Source of the DNA: Gordonia phthalatica
Lineage (GTDB): Bacteria; Actinomycetota; Actinomycetes; Mycobacteriales; Mycobacteriaceae
Assembly: GCF_001305675.1 (NCBI RefSeq)
Contig: NZ_CP011853.1
Span: forward strand, 1,116,001-1,180,000
Length of the DNA stretch: 64,000 bases
Direction: 5' to 3'
Under the pieces are notes generated by a model. The model made no database searches, was not told the DNA's origin, and saw nothing but the letters and a program-made list of their open reading frames with translations. Both the position numbers and the translations under genes were made by a program. Of the stretch, positions 9,556 through 17,269 are shown piece after piece (the first letter of the stretch is position 1; each line of letters starts with the position of its first letter).

Positions 9556-10697
9556 TGTCCGACCAGGGCTTTTCGACCAAGGCGATTCACGCGGGCTGGG
9601 ATCCCGACGGTCGCACCGGCGCGGTCAACGTGCCGATCTACGCCAGCTCGACGTTCGCTCAGGACGGCGTCGGCGGCATGCGCGACGGCTTCGAGTACTC
9701 TCGCACCGGCAACCCGACCCGTCGTGTCCTGGAGGCCAACCTGGCGTCCATCGAGGAGGGCACGTACGGTCGTGCATTCGCCTCCGGCATGGCGGCGACC
9801 GATGCGCTGCTGCGCGCCACCATGCGCCCCGGCGACCACATCGTCTTCCCGAACGACGCCTACGGCGGCACCTTCCGCCTCATCGACAAGGTCTTCACCC
9901 AGTGGGGTCTGACCTACTCGGCGGCGCCCGTCGTCGACGTCGACGCGATCCGCGAGGCCATCACGCCGCAGACCAAGCTGGTGTGGATCGAGTCGCCGAC
10001 CAACCCGCTGCTGAACGTCGGCGACATCGCCGCCATCGCCGAGGTGGCGCACGCCGCCGGTGCCAAGCTGGTCGTCGACAACACCTTCGCCAGCCCCTAC
10101 CTGCAGCAGCCGCTGACTCACGGGGCCGACGTCGTCGTGCATTCGACCACCAAGTACCTGGGCGGCCACTCCGACGTCGTAGGCGGTGCCGTCATCACCA
10201 ACGATGAGCAGCTCGACGCCGACATCGCGTTCCTGCAGAACGGTGCGGGCGCTGTCCCGGGCCCGTTCGACGCCTACCTCACCCTGCGCGGCATCAAGAC
10301 CCTCGCCGTCCGCATGGAGCGTCACTGCGACAACGCCGAGGCCCTCGTCGAGTTCTTCAGCTCGCACCCGAAGGTCGAGAAGGTCCTGTACCCGGGCCTG
10401 GAGGATCATCCCGGTCACGCCGCCGCTGCCAAGCAGATGCGTCGTTTCGGCGGCATGATCTCCGTGCAGCTCGCCGGTGGCCGTGAGGCCGCGCTCGACT
10501 TCTGCGCGCGCACCAAGATCTTCACCCTCGCCGAGTCGCTCGGCGGCATCGAGTCGCTGATCGAGCACCCGGGCGCCATGACCCACGCCTCGACCGCAGG
10601 CTCCCTGCTGGAGGTCCCAGACAACCTGGTCCGCCTGTCGGTCGGCATCGAGGACGCCGCCGACCTCCTGGAGGACGTGCGCCAGGCGCTCGCGTAG
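9555..10697 (+). CDS. metB: Cystathionine gamma-synthase/lyase-type PLP enzyme
   Basis: A 380-residue Cys/Met-metabolism PLP enzyme (fold type I). The internal aldimine lysine is K200 in VVVHSTTKYLGGHSD, and the PLP-phosphate region FASGMAATDALL (about 75-86) and the segment ESPTNPLLNVGD follow the family pattern. In M. tuberculosis the gene after cbs is metB; here the enzyme probably interconverts cystathionine with O-acetyl/succinylhomoserine or acts as a gamma-lyase in reverse transsulfuration, a distinction sequence cannot settle. The GTG start at 9555 overlaps the cbs stop (TAGTG), with GGAGGAG inside the cbs 3' end serving as the ribosome site. Two hairpins follow. Confidence 0.93.
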
Positions 10698-10712
10698 GCG
10701 ATTCCGCTTCAG

Positions 10713-10753
10713 CAGTGTTCCCCGTGACGGTGTGTCCGTCGCGGGGAACGCTG
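10713..10753 (+). terminator. Hairpin terminator after metB
   Basis: The arms GTTCCCCG (10717-10724) and CGGGGAAC (10742-10749) extend outward through CAG/CTG and inward through GACGG/CCGTC. It lies 16 bp after the metB stop. Confidence 0.65.
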
Positions 10754-10799
10754 GTGTTTGGGGGTCTGTCCGGCGACCTCGTCGAACTTGCTCAGCGTT

Positions 10800-10836
10800 G
10801 GCGCTTTTCGTCGGACTGGGTGCGACGAAAAGCGCC
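10800..10836. terminator. 14-bp perfect hairpin between convergent genes
   Basis: GGCGCTTTTCGTCG at 10800-10813 is exactly complementary to 10823-10836, with a 9-nt loop. It sits 9 bp from the stop of the minus-strand DUF559 gene and could terminate that gene. Confidence 0.6.
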
Positions 10837-10844
10837 GAAGTTCG

Positions 10845-11786
10845 TCACATGGTGCCCTGCCTGAGCTCAAGCGTCCGGCTGAGCTCGCGGAGGACGTTGT
10901 CGGGCTCGAATTCCAGGCGCTTCCACGTGAAGATCAGTGGCAGCCAGCCCATTCCGGTCAGCATGTTGGTGGTCTCCTGGTCGCGTTCCCAGCGGTCGTG
11001 GTCGTGGTGGAACGCCCAGCCGTGGAGCGAGACGGCGATGCGTTCCTCGGGCCAGACGAAGTCGAGTCGGCGGTTTTCGAGCCACACCTGCTGCTGCCAG
11101 CCGCGGATCCGGTGCTTGCGGAGGAAGCGGACGAACTTGCGTTCCAGCTCGGACTCCGACAGTCCCTCTGCTGCGGTGAGGAGTCGGCGCGCGTTCCGCA
11201 TGCCGTGCGACCCGGAGTTGCGATCCAGCGCAGCGCGCAGCTCCCTCAGCGATACTCGCTTCGTCTGCAGTGCGCGGTCCATGATGGCGATGCCGTCGTC
11301 GAGGTCTGCGGCGGCAGCGAGCACTGTGAGGGGCAGGGCGGTGGTTCGGATCCCGCGGACGGTCGTCAGGTCTTCGCTGGGGAACGAGCGCCGTCGTATC
11401 TCCGTCAGGATCGAGCACGCACAGGTACCGTGCACCGACCGAGGGACCGACATCGTGACGGTCGACGGCGCCTCGTCAATCAAGCCGTGCAGCCACGCGG
11501 CGGAGGACCGGTCGACTGTCGCTCCTTGATGGGCGAGAGAGGCGATCCGGACGGCGGCCATGTCGGTGAGATGGTGCTCGGCGCTGAGGAAGACGGACCG
11601 GGCGTGCGACCTCCACAACCCGACATCGGTCTTGTGATGCACCTGATCGCGCGTCATGCCGAGGTTGAGAGCCTGCGTCGTCTCGATGACGCCGTCGTGG
11701 TCAGCCAGGAATTCCGCCGTGCGGATTGCGATGTGTTGTTCTTCTCCCACAAGGATTGGACGCGCGCGGAGCGTCGCCGGTTCCAT
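10845..11786 (-). CDS. AbiEi-like/DUF559 domain protein
   Basis: A protein of about 313 residues with two parts. The first is an N-terminal winged-helix region of the AbiEi type-IV antitoxin-like kind (AIRTAEFLADHDGVIETTQALNLGMTRDQV). The second is a C-terminal DUF559/Vsr-like endonuclease fold (RRLDFVWPEERIAVSLHGWAFHHDHDRWERD). This architecture is common and multi-copy in actinobacteria and has no proven function. The usual E-x-D-G core is altered here to S-L-H-G in IAVSLHGW, so nuclease activity is doubtful. No toxin partner (AbiEii-like nucleotidyltransferase) is adjacent. The start is uncertain: the frame remains open to 11918, but I choose ATG 11786 (MEPATLRARP), where family similarity appears to begin. 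Base composition is somewhat lower in GC than the flanking metabolic genes, suggesting accessory DNA. Confidence 0.7.
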   Translation of the reverse strand: MEPATLRARPILVGEEQHIAIRTAEFLADHDGVIETTQALNLGMTRDQVHHKTDVGLWRSHARSVFLSAEHHLTDMAAVRIASLAHQGATVDRSSAAWLHGLIDEAPSTVTMSVPRSVHGTCACSILTEIRRRSFPSEDLTTVRGIRTTALPLTVLAAAADLDDGIAIMDRALQTKRVSLRELRAALDRNSGSHGMRNARRLLTAAEGLSESELERKFVRFLRKHRIRGWQQQVWLENRRLDFVWPEERIAVSLHGWAFHHDHDRWERDQETTNMLTGMGWLPLIFTWKRLEFEPDNVLRELSRTLELRQGTM

Positions 11787-11981
11787 TCCACGCATTCCGG
11801 GCGTGTCGTGGCCGCGGAAGGTCGACGCTCCCAGCGGCTGTGTGCAGAGCATTGGACGCTCGGTTCCACCGTTCAGATGCTTCAAGAAGCGAGGTTGAGA
11901 CTGGGTCGCCGATCGCACCTACAGTCGTTTGACGGTGACGCTGTACCGAGGCGCCACTCCGACGAGTGAGGTCGTCCGACG

Positions 11982-12581
11982 ATGAGCACTGCTCCGCAGT
12001 CCGCACACTCCGACTATCCGCAGTTTGAGGAAATGGGTCCTGATCCTCGCGTTCCAGTCTCGTCGAGCCGTCGGATCATCGGGTACGTATTGGTCGCCTG
12101 TGCAGTGCTGATTCCGGCGATTGCCGTGGTGTCTGAGGGCTCGGATTTGTACGGTACGACGTTCTGGATCAGTGCGGCCACGCTGCCGCCTGCCCTCGTG
12201 CTCATCGCGTGCCTCACTGTCGCTCACCGGTGGACGCGCGGAATCGCTGGGGTGGCGCTCTGTGTCGTCGCCAGTGTTCTCGCGTACACGCCGGTACCCG
12301 AACAGATCGCCCCATGGAACGGGGTAGTGGGATGGCTAGTGGTGGTTGTCGGCATTGCGCCGCTGGTCGGTGTCGGATGGGCGATCGCCCGCGGTCGATC
12401 AGTTCTGCCGGCGGTGGGGAGCGGAGTCGGCGTTGCCGTCGGAACCCTCGCGATCGTTGCAGCGACCGCTTCCGGTGCGGTTCCGGCGGCACCGGTGTGG
12501 CTTCTCGGGCTGGTGCTCGGTGGACCGGTCGCCACCGCATGGCTCGCGGCATTGGCATCGCCTCGACCGTCAGCGGAGTGA
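11982..12581 (+). CDS. Hypothetical membrane protein
   Basis: A 199-residue protein with a hydrophilic N-terminus of about 25 residues followed by six or so predicted hydrophobic segments (for example IIGYVLVACAVLIPAIAVV, GVVGWLVVVVGIAPLVGVGWAIA and APVWLLGLVLGGPVATAWLAAL). No domain is recognised and no charged catalytic motif stands out. It starts at ATG 11982, divergent from the DUF559 gene, and ends 17 bp from the convergent SRPBCC gene with no hairpin between them. It is likely a lineage-specific inner-membrane protein. Confidence 0.6.
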   Translation: MSTAPQSAHSDYPQFEEMGPDPRVPVSSSRRIIGYVLVACAVLIPAIAVVSEGSDLYGTTFWISAATLPPALVLIACLTVAHRWTRGIAGVALCVVASVLAYTPVPEQIAPWNGVVGWLVVVVGIAPLVGVGWAIARGRSVLPAVGSGVGVAVGTLAIVAATASGAVPAAPVWLLGLVLGGPVATAWLAALASPRPSAE

Positions 12582-12598
12582 AGCCCCGGACGAGCCGA

Positions 12599-13096
12599 TC
12601 ATCGCTGAGTGAAATACCTGACGGTGTCGTTCTTGACGGTCCCGAACGCACCACTGGAGATCGGGCCCGACAGGAACGACGGCAGTCCGACACCCCCGAG
12701 CTCCATCGCGAACTTCCAGACCAGGCGGGAGCCGCTGTCGGTCGGAGAGACCTCGGTGTACTCACCGAACTTCTTCAGCCCCGGAATGCTGGCGCGAACA
12801 CCGTGGAAGGCGTGCTTGTAGGTGGAGGTCGAGGAGTCCTCGTCCCACAGGAAGAAGCGTTCGTCCATCGTGATGAAGCCGGGCGCCAGGGCCACCGACC
12901 GCGTCGTCCCGACCGCGTACGGCTCCGGTGACGTGTACCGCACCGACTTCAATGCGCGGCACCAGTCGAGGGTGTTCTGCCGGGTGAACTCCGCCCACGC
13001 CTTCTCCGGTGTGACCGGGATGTTCACGTCGATCACGTAGGTCATCGGTGCGCTGTCGAAGTAGGACTCGTCGAACGGTTCGAGATCGAATGCCAT
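12599..13096 (-). CDS. SRPBCC-family (START/polyketide cyclase-like) protein
   Basis: A 165-residue protein with the features of the SRPBCC ligand-binding fold: the N-terminal strand MTYVIDVNIPVTPEKAWAEFT, a central SVALAPGFITMDERFFLWDED, and a C-terminal helix preceded by GSRLVWKFAMEL. Members bind hydrophobic ligands or act as cyclases/dehydratases. The neighbourhood does not indicate a pathway. The ATG at 13096 has no upstream overlap. It probably acts alone in the cytosol; the ligand is unknown. Confidence 0.75.
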   Translation of the reverse strand: MAFDLEPFDESYFDSAPMTYVIDVNIPVTPEKAWAEFTRQNTLDWCRALKSVRYTSPEPYAVGTTRSVALAPGFITMDERFFLWDEDSSTSTYKHAFHGVRASIPGLKKFGEYTEVSPTDSGSRLVWKFAMELGGVGLPSFLSGPISSGAFGTVKNDTVRYFTQR

Positions 13097-13123
13097 GGGT
13101 CCGGAGTGTAGCGGCGTACCGGG

Positions 13124-14029
13124 TCAGGTCTCGGCGACGTACGTCAATTCCGTGTCGGTCACGATCAGCATGCCGTCGCCGACGCGATATAGCGTCGCAG
13201 TGTTGTTGTCGGCACCGTAGGTCAGCGACCAGGCCTGCTCGCCGGTGTGGAGATCGAGGGCCGCGAGTGTTCCAGAGCTGCCGCTGAACAGTCTGGTGCC
13301 ATCGGTGAGCCAGGTGTTCTGACCGATGATCTGCACGCTGTCACCGCCCCACAGCTTGGTGCCGTCGGAGAGTGAGAAGCCTGCGGTCGAATACCCCTCG
13401 GTCGGAGTTGATCCGGATACGACGACGGTGTCGCCGATGAGTTGAGCGGAGGCGGACAGTCCGTAGTCATCGAGGGGGTTGACGGCGCCCCACACCGGAG
13501 TTCCATCGGGAAAGGATCGCAGGGTTCCCTCGCCGAAGTACGGGGCGGGCGAGACCGCGGTGTCTGCGATACCGAGCTTCGGGGAACTCGATGCTGTCGG
13601 AGCGTGCCGGCGGAGCAGCTTGCCGGACACGTCGTACACGAAGACCTCGGATGAGTTGGTCGAAGAGCAACGCGTTCCGACGATTCCGACGCCCGGCTGA
13701 TAGGTGGTGTACGAGAGGCCGCCGTCGACGAGCGGCTCGCCGTCGATTGTGCGGACGTAGAAGTCGAGCATGCCGTTGCCGGTGGCGATCACACTGCGGT
13801 CGGCGGTGAAGTAGGTGCTGTCGCCCGATCCCGGGCAGCCTGTCTCGACCCTCTGATAAGACCGTGTCCAGTTCGCAGTCAGACTCTCGGCAGTGCCGCT
13901 GGAGATGATGAGCGATGTGGAGCGATCGATCCCGGACGAACCGACCGTCACGATGTTGCCGTCGACGACGCCGATGGCGCTCACGAACAGGGACGGAGTG
14001 ATCCGGGATTCGACCGTACCTGTCGTCAT
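13124..14029 (-). pseudogene. C-terminal part of a PQQ-like beta-propeller membrane protein, cut off by in-frame TAG
   Basis: This open frame continues the gene at 14060-14689 in the same reading frame; only the TAG at 14060-14062 separates them. Ten sense codons lie between that TAG and the first ATG here (14029). The sequence is made of beta-propeller repeats such as LIGDTVVVSGSTPTEGY, FSLSDGTKLWGGDSVQIIG and LAALDLHTGEQAWSLTYGA, like PQQ/quinoprotein-type blades, and carries no signal sequence of its own. On its own it would lack membrane anchorage, so it is most likely the broken-off remainder of one extracellular protein rather than a separate gene. Reinitiation at ATG 14029 is possible, but I see no good ribosome site in front of it. 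Confidence 0.7.
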
Positions 14030-14059
14030 GTCGTGAAAAACGATGTCGGTTCGCGCACC

Positions 14060-14689
14060 CTAGTCGGTGCTGCTGCCGGTTCGATCGAGGCACGCCAGCC
14101 GCCCGTCGACGAGCTGATCCGCACACGCCTTCGCGTCGCCGATCGTGGACCATTCCCTTTCGCCCGTCGACGCGTTCAGCGCGATCAGTTCGGGAGCCGA
14201 GCCTGACAAGTCGCGGACTGTGAGAACGATCCGGTCGCCGAACTGCAGCACAGCGGGCCGTCGGGAGTAGAGCTCTCCGGAGCCGAAGGTGCCGTTGCTG
14301 AGGGTGGTCGCCTTCTCGACGGGGAGTTGCCACTGGATCGTGGGCGCCTCGGAGAATTCGACGGCCGTCTGCGCGTCCGCCAACGGCGTCGCCGAACCGC
14401 TGTCCTCGTCACGGTTCAGAAGAGCCACTACACCGACGACGAGGACGACGACCAAGACTGCGGACACGGCGGCGAGCCCGATCAGCAGAGGCTTGCGTGC
14501 CACCGTCTTCGTCGGTGGCGGGGTCGGGTTCTGGCGCAGTGGCGGGTAGGTCGACGGGGGCTGGAGCGATGGATAGGCCGGGTACGACGGCGCCGACGAG
14601 CCGTCAGATTGTCGGGGCACTCCGTAGCCTGGCGGTGTCGTGAAGTGGGGGACCGGTCCGGCGTTCCGATCGTCGTTCCCTGAAGTCAT
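14060..14689 (-). pseudogene. N-terminal part of a PQQ-like beta-propeller membrane protein, ends at in-frame TAG
   Basis: 209 codons from ATG 14689 (GGGGAGG nine bases upstream) to TAG. A Pro/Tyr-rich cytoplasmic segment (PHFTTPPGYGVPRQ, YPSLQPPSTYPPLRQ) precedes a single transmembrane helix (LLIGLAAVSAVLVVVLVVGVVALL, about residues 66-89). After it come the first propeller blades (PTIQWQLPVEKATTLSNG, LIALNASTGEREWSTIG). It stops abruptly after DRTGSSTD, in the middle of the fold. The frame continues without shift into 13124-14029. The hexamer ACCGAC occurs immediately before the TAG and again 12 nt after it, so a small in-frame 18-nt duplication or insertion could have introduced the stop. 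The role is unknown; related actinobacterial proteins are cell-surface sensors or scaffolds. Confidence 0.7.
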
Positions 14690-14948
14690 CGCGCTCTGCC
14701 TCCCCTGCAGCTTGCACCCGTCGATGGCGGCGATGGATCGACCGCGCAAGCGCACCGTACGACGTCGAGTGCCCGCCGTCGATCGCCCATACGGCTGATT
14801 TGTTCCCTCGCGATGACCCGTCTGGAAAAGAATTTTCAGATTAGATGGAACCGATCGGCGCTCTGCTGCGTCTAATTACTGAGAGCTCTGTCGGAGACTG
14901 TGCGGCCGCCCCGCTTCTGCGCCCGCCGAGACACCCAGGAGGATGTCT

Positions 14949-15254
14949 GTGGAAGACCTCGTCTACCAGCGAGAACTGTGGTCGAGACGCGCGGCGGTCG
15001 CGCGGGAGTGTGGGGAGGAGTTGGGGGAGTTGGCGCGGAGCCTCGCTCGCGTCGTCGAATGGAACTACTTCGGGCGCGATTGCGTCGAGGGCCAATCCGT
15101 CTACGACGGACTAGCTGCGCTGATCGATTCTGGAGTCGGCACGTTAGAGCGGGTCGCGTCCGATGCGGTCGCGCTCGCAGCGGCGGCTACAGGGGCTATC
15201 AGAGAATTGGAATCGGCGGACGGCGTTGGCGGGACGCTAATCGGTGGACAATAA
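14949..15254 (+). CDS. Small helical WXG100-like protein paired with a DUF3558 lipoprotein
   Basis: A 101-residue, Cys-poor, largely helical protein. It looks like a helical hairpin: helix 1 covers about residues 3-36 (YQRELWSRRAAVARECGEEL), a turn carries WNYFGRD, and helix 2 covers about 45-90 (AALIDSGVGTLERVASDAVALA). The turn W-N-Y-F-G resembles, but does not match, the WxG turn of ESX substrates, and no C-terminal YxxxD/E export motif is present, so membership is tentative. I choose GTG 14949 because AGGAGG at 14937-14942 is six bases upstream; the ATG at 14943 would abut it directly. The stop overlaps the start of the DUF3558 lipoprotein gene by one base, so the two are co-translated. 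Confidence 0.6.
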   Translation: MEDLVYQRELWSRRAAVARECGEELGELARSLARVVEWNYFGRDCVEGQSVYDGLAALIDSGVGTLERVASDAVALAAAATGAIRELESADGVGGTLIGGQ

Positions 15255-15886
15255 TGCAGCGTTCTCGGCGTGGCCTTGGATTCGCAGCACTGGTGCTGTG
15301 TGCAATTACTGGTTGCTCGAATCCGACTGAAACTCGTAATTCGGTGCCGAGCTCATCGGCGAAGCCGACACTAAGGCAGGTCGACGACGCAGGCGTCCGC
15401 CTTCCGTTCGATACAAAGTTTCCGGACCGTTGGAATCAGGCAAATAACGGGACCAGATATGAGCCATGCACTGCCTTGCTTCCGACGGAATTGGCCCGGC
15501 TGGGCGTCGACGCTACATCCGTTCGTGATGCCGCCGGAACGAATGCCCAGACGCTACGGGGGTGCGAGTGGGCATATCGTGGCACAGAGGTGCCCGCCCG
15601 CTGGTTCGTCAGTCAGTTCGTCGGTAATTCTGTCGGCCTCGAAGAAGACAAGCGCAAAAAATCTTCGGAAACGTATGTCTGGCTTCCTGATGTCCGGATA
15701 TCTGGGCGCACCGCTGGCGTTCACTACACCGCAAGCGGGCGGTACTGCGTCACCTATGTGCAGTCGGGCCGAGCCGCTGTGAACACGATGGTCAGCGTCT
15801 CGGGCCGAACCCCACCCCCACCCTCCAAAATCTGCGACCGAGCCCTGGCGTTCACCCGCGCGACCATCGGGAAGATGCCTCTCTGA
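15254..15886 (+). CDS. DUF3558-family lipoprotein
   Basis: A 210-residue lipoprotein. The signal peptide ends in the lipobox AITGC with acylation at Cys21, followed by a Ser/Thr/Pro linker and a domain with the DUF3558 pattern (DRWNQANNGTRYEPCTALLPTELARLGVD, LRGCEWAYRG, GRYCVTYVQSGRAAVNTMV). Two conserved cysteine positions (YEPC and RGCEW) probably form a disulfide. The start overlaps the upstream helical gene (TAATG). The sequence is clearly poorer in GC than the surroundings: about 52% in one 60-base stretch near 15301, against roughly two-thirds for the metabolic genes. That suggests horizontal gain. DUF3558 lipoproteins are multi-copy in mycolate actinobacteria; their function is unknown. 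Confidence 0.82.
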   Translation: MQRSRRGLGFAALVLCAITGCSNPTETRNSVPSSSAKPTLRQVDDAGVRLPFDTKFPDRWNQANNGTRYEPCTALLPTELARLGVDATSVRDAAGTNAQTLRGCEWAYRGTEVPARWFVSQFVGNSVGLEEDKRKKSSETYVWLPDVRISGRTAGVHYTASGRYCVTYVQSGRAAVNTMVSVSGRTPPPPSKICDRALAFTRATIGKMPL

Positions 15887-15924
15887 CAAGAGATTTGGCT
15901 GTGTCGCCGCAGGTCAATCGCTAC

Positions 15925-15940
15925 GCACACAGCTGTGTGC
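15925..15940. promoter_or_regulatory. 16-bp perfect palindrome, candidate operator of the XRE regulator
   Basis: GCACACAGCTGTGTGC is a perfect palindrome, 34 bp before the chosen start of the XRE-family gene. Related half-sites (ACACATTA, TTGTGTGC) follow it. The position suits autoregulation. Confidence 0.45.
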
Positions 15941-15974
15941 GGACATTCTGGTGTGCGGTCGACACATTAGTTGT

Positions 15975-16391
15975 GTGCCGACGTCTGACCATGGATCCCT
16001 CGAGTGGGATACCTACGCGTTCGCGTTCGGTCATCGGCTGGTGACGCTGCGGAAAGCACGCGGATTGTCGCAAGAACAGGTCGCGGAACGGTCGGGACTG
16101 CATCGGAATGCGGTGTCGAATCTGGAGCGCGCGGTCAGCAACAGCAAGTCGGGGTTGGCGAATCCGGAACTGTCGACCGTCTATCGGTTGGCGCGGGCGT
16201 TGGACGTGCCGCCGGTCTATCTGATTCCTGGAGCGAACACTCGGATTCTCGATCGGGCGGCCGAGCAGGAGAGCAACCAGTCGCTGTCGGATCTGGAGCG
16301 GCAGCTCCGCGGCCTCATCAGCGGGGAGCTTCCGGATTCTGTGTCTGGTGCCGGTCTGCGCGAGCCCGACTGGATCATCGAACGGGGCTGA
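15975..16391 (+). CDS. XRE-family helix-turn-helix regulator
   Basis: A protein of about 138 residues with a classical Cro/cI-type HTH near the N-terminus: FGHRLVTLRKARGLSQEQVAERSGLHRNAVSNLERA. A short acidic C-terminal tail follows without a recognised sensor domain. The frame is open further upstream to GTG 15951, but the stretch there overlaps the palindromic promoter region, so I prefer GTG 15975 (VPTSDHGSLEW); the ribosome site is weak either way. It lies directly after the helical/DUF3558 lipoprotein pair and may regulate that cassette as well as itself. Confidence 0.8.
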   Translation: MPTSDHGSLEWDTYAFAFGHRLVTLRKARGLSQEQVAERSGLHRNAVSNLERAVSNSKSGLANPELSTVYRLARALDVPPVYLIPGANTRILDRAAEQESNQSLSDLERQLRGLISGELPDSVSGAGLREPDWIIERG

Positions 16392-16401
16392 GTCCCCGAT
16401 T

Positions 16402-16620
16402 CCGGGCGTCTGCTGCAGATGCGTCTCCCCGCGACATAGTCCGCGTCTCCCAGCGACAGCTGCGTCGTCCGGGACGACGCAGCTGTCGGTGGGAGACGCA
16501 GATGGTCGAAATCCCTGCAACTGCGTCTGTCGGCGACATCCGCGTAATTCGCCGGTATCCGCGTAACTCGGCGGGAGACGCAACTGTCGGCGGGCGACGC
16601 GGACGTCGATCGGGGGAGCG
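16402..16620. repeat. Non-coding block of inverted GCGTCTCCC/GCGACA modules
   Basis: The module GCGTCTCCC followed by GCGACA occurs on the plus strand near 16420 and 16443, and inverted (TGTCGGTGGGAGACGC-like) near 16484 and 16577, with degenerate copies between. The central copies form a long hairpin: 16443-16451 pairs with 16491-16499, and 16454-16470 pairs with 16472-16488. No reading frame with coding character is seen. It lies between the convergent XRE and greA genes. Confidence 0.6.
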
Positions 16621-16641
16621 AACGGGCTCCTCTGGGCATGC

Positions 16642-16676
16642 GAAAGGGCCGGTCCGCGTTGCGGACCGGCCCTTTC
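16642..16676 (-). terminator. greA terminator hairpin
   Basis: The 15-bp perfect arms GAAAGGGCCGGTCCG and complement surround loop CGTTG, with the hairpin starting 8 bp beyond the greA stop. On the minus strand the stem itself ends in TTTC. Confidence 0.8.
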
Positions 16677-16683
16677 AGCAGCT

Positions 16684-17172
16684 TTACGGCTGGTACGGCT
16701 CGGCGCTGACCAGCGTCACGCTGGCCTGGGCGCCGCTCGGCACCGTGTAGGTGCGCGTCTCGCCGACCTTCGCATCGATGAGTGCGGCACCGAGCGGGGA
16801 GCTCGGCGAATAGATCTCGATGTCGCCGGAACCCTCTTCACGCGTCGCGATCAGGAAGGTCTCCTTGTCGGACTCGTCGCCGTCGTAGTACACGGTGACG
16901 ACCGAACCGGGGAGGGCGACGCCGGACTGCGTCGGAGCCTCTCCGACGTGCGCCTTGTTCAGCAGATCCTGCAGCTGGCGAATACGCGCTTCCTGCTGGC
17001 CCTGCTCCTCACGCGCTGCGTGGTAGCCGCCGTTCTCCTTGAGGTCGCCTTCTTCGCGACGCTCATTGATCTCGGCGGCAATGACCGGACGATTCGCGAT
17101 GAGCGCATCGAGCTCACTCTTCAAGCGATCGTGCGACTCCTGCGTCAACCAAGTCACGCCTGCATCGGTCAT
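16684..17172 (-). CDS. greA: Transcription elongation factor GreA
   Basis: A 162-residue GreA. The N-terminal coiled coil (about 1-80) carries the acidic tip at REEGDLKENGGYHAAREEQGQQEARI. The C-terminal FKBP-like domain (about 85-160) includes GSVVTVYYDGDE and IYSPSSPLGAALIDAKVGETRTYTVPSG. It inserts into the RNA polymerase secondary channel and stimulates cleavage of backtracked transcripts. ATG 17172 is preceded by AAAGGAG. It has its own terminator and matches the position of Rv1080c next to the DUF4307 gene, although here a queuosine-precursor transporter gene lies between. Confidence 0.96.
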   Translation of the reverse strand: MTDAGVTWLTQESHDRLKSELDALIANRPVIAAEINERREEGDLKENGGYHAAREEQGQQEARIRQLQDLLNKAHVGEAPTQSGVALPGSVVTVYYDGDESDKETFLIATREEGSGDIEIYSPSSPLGAALIDAKVGETRTYTVPSGAQASVTLVSAEPYQP

Positions 17173-17269
17173 TGTGGTCTCCTTTGCTGTCCGCTAGTGG
17201 ACTGCTCTAAATGCAGCAACACGGCCCCTTGCGGAGCCGTGCACCGTCTAGCGTACCAGCGCCTGTGGC

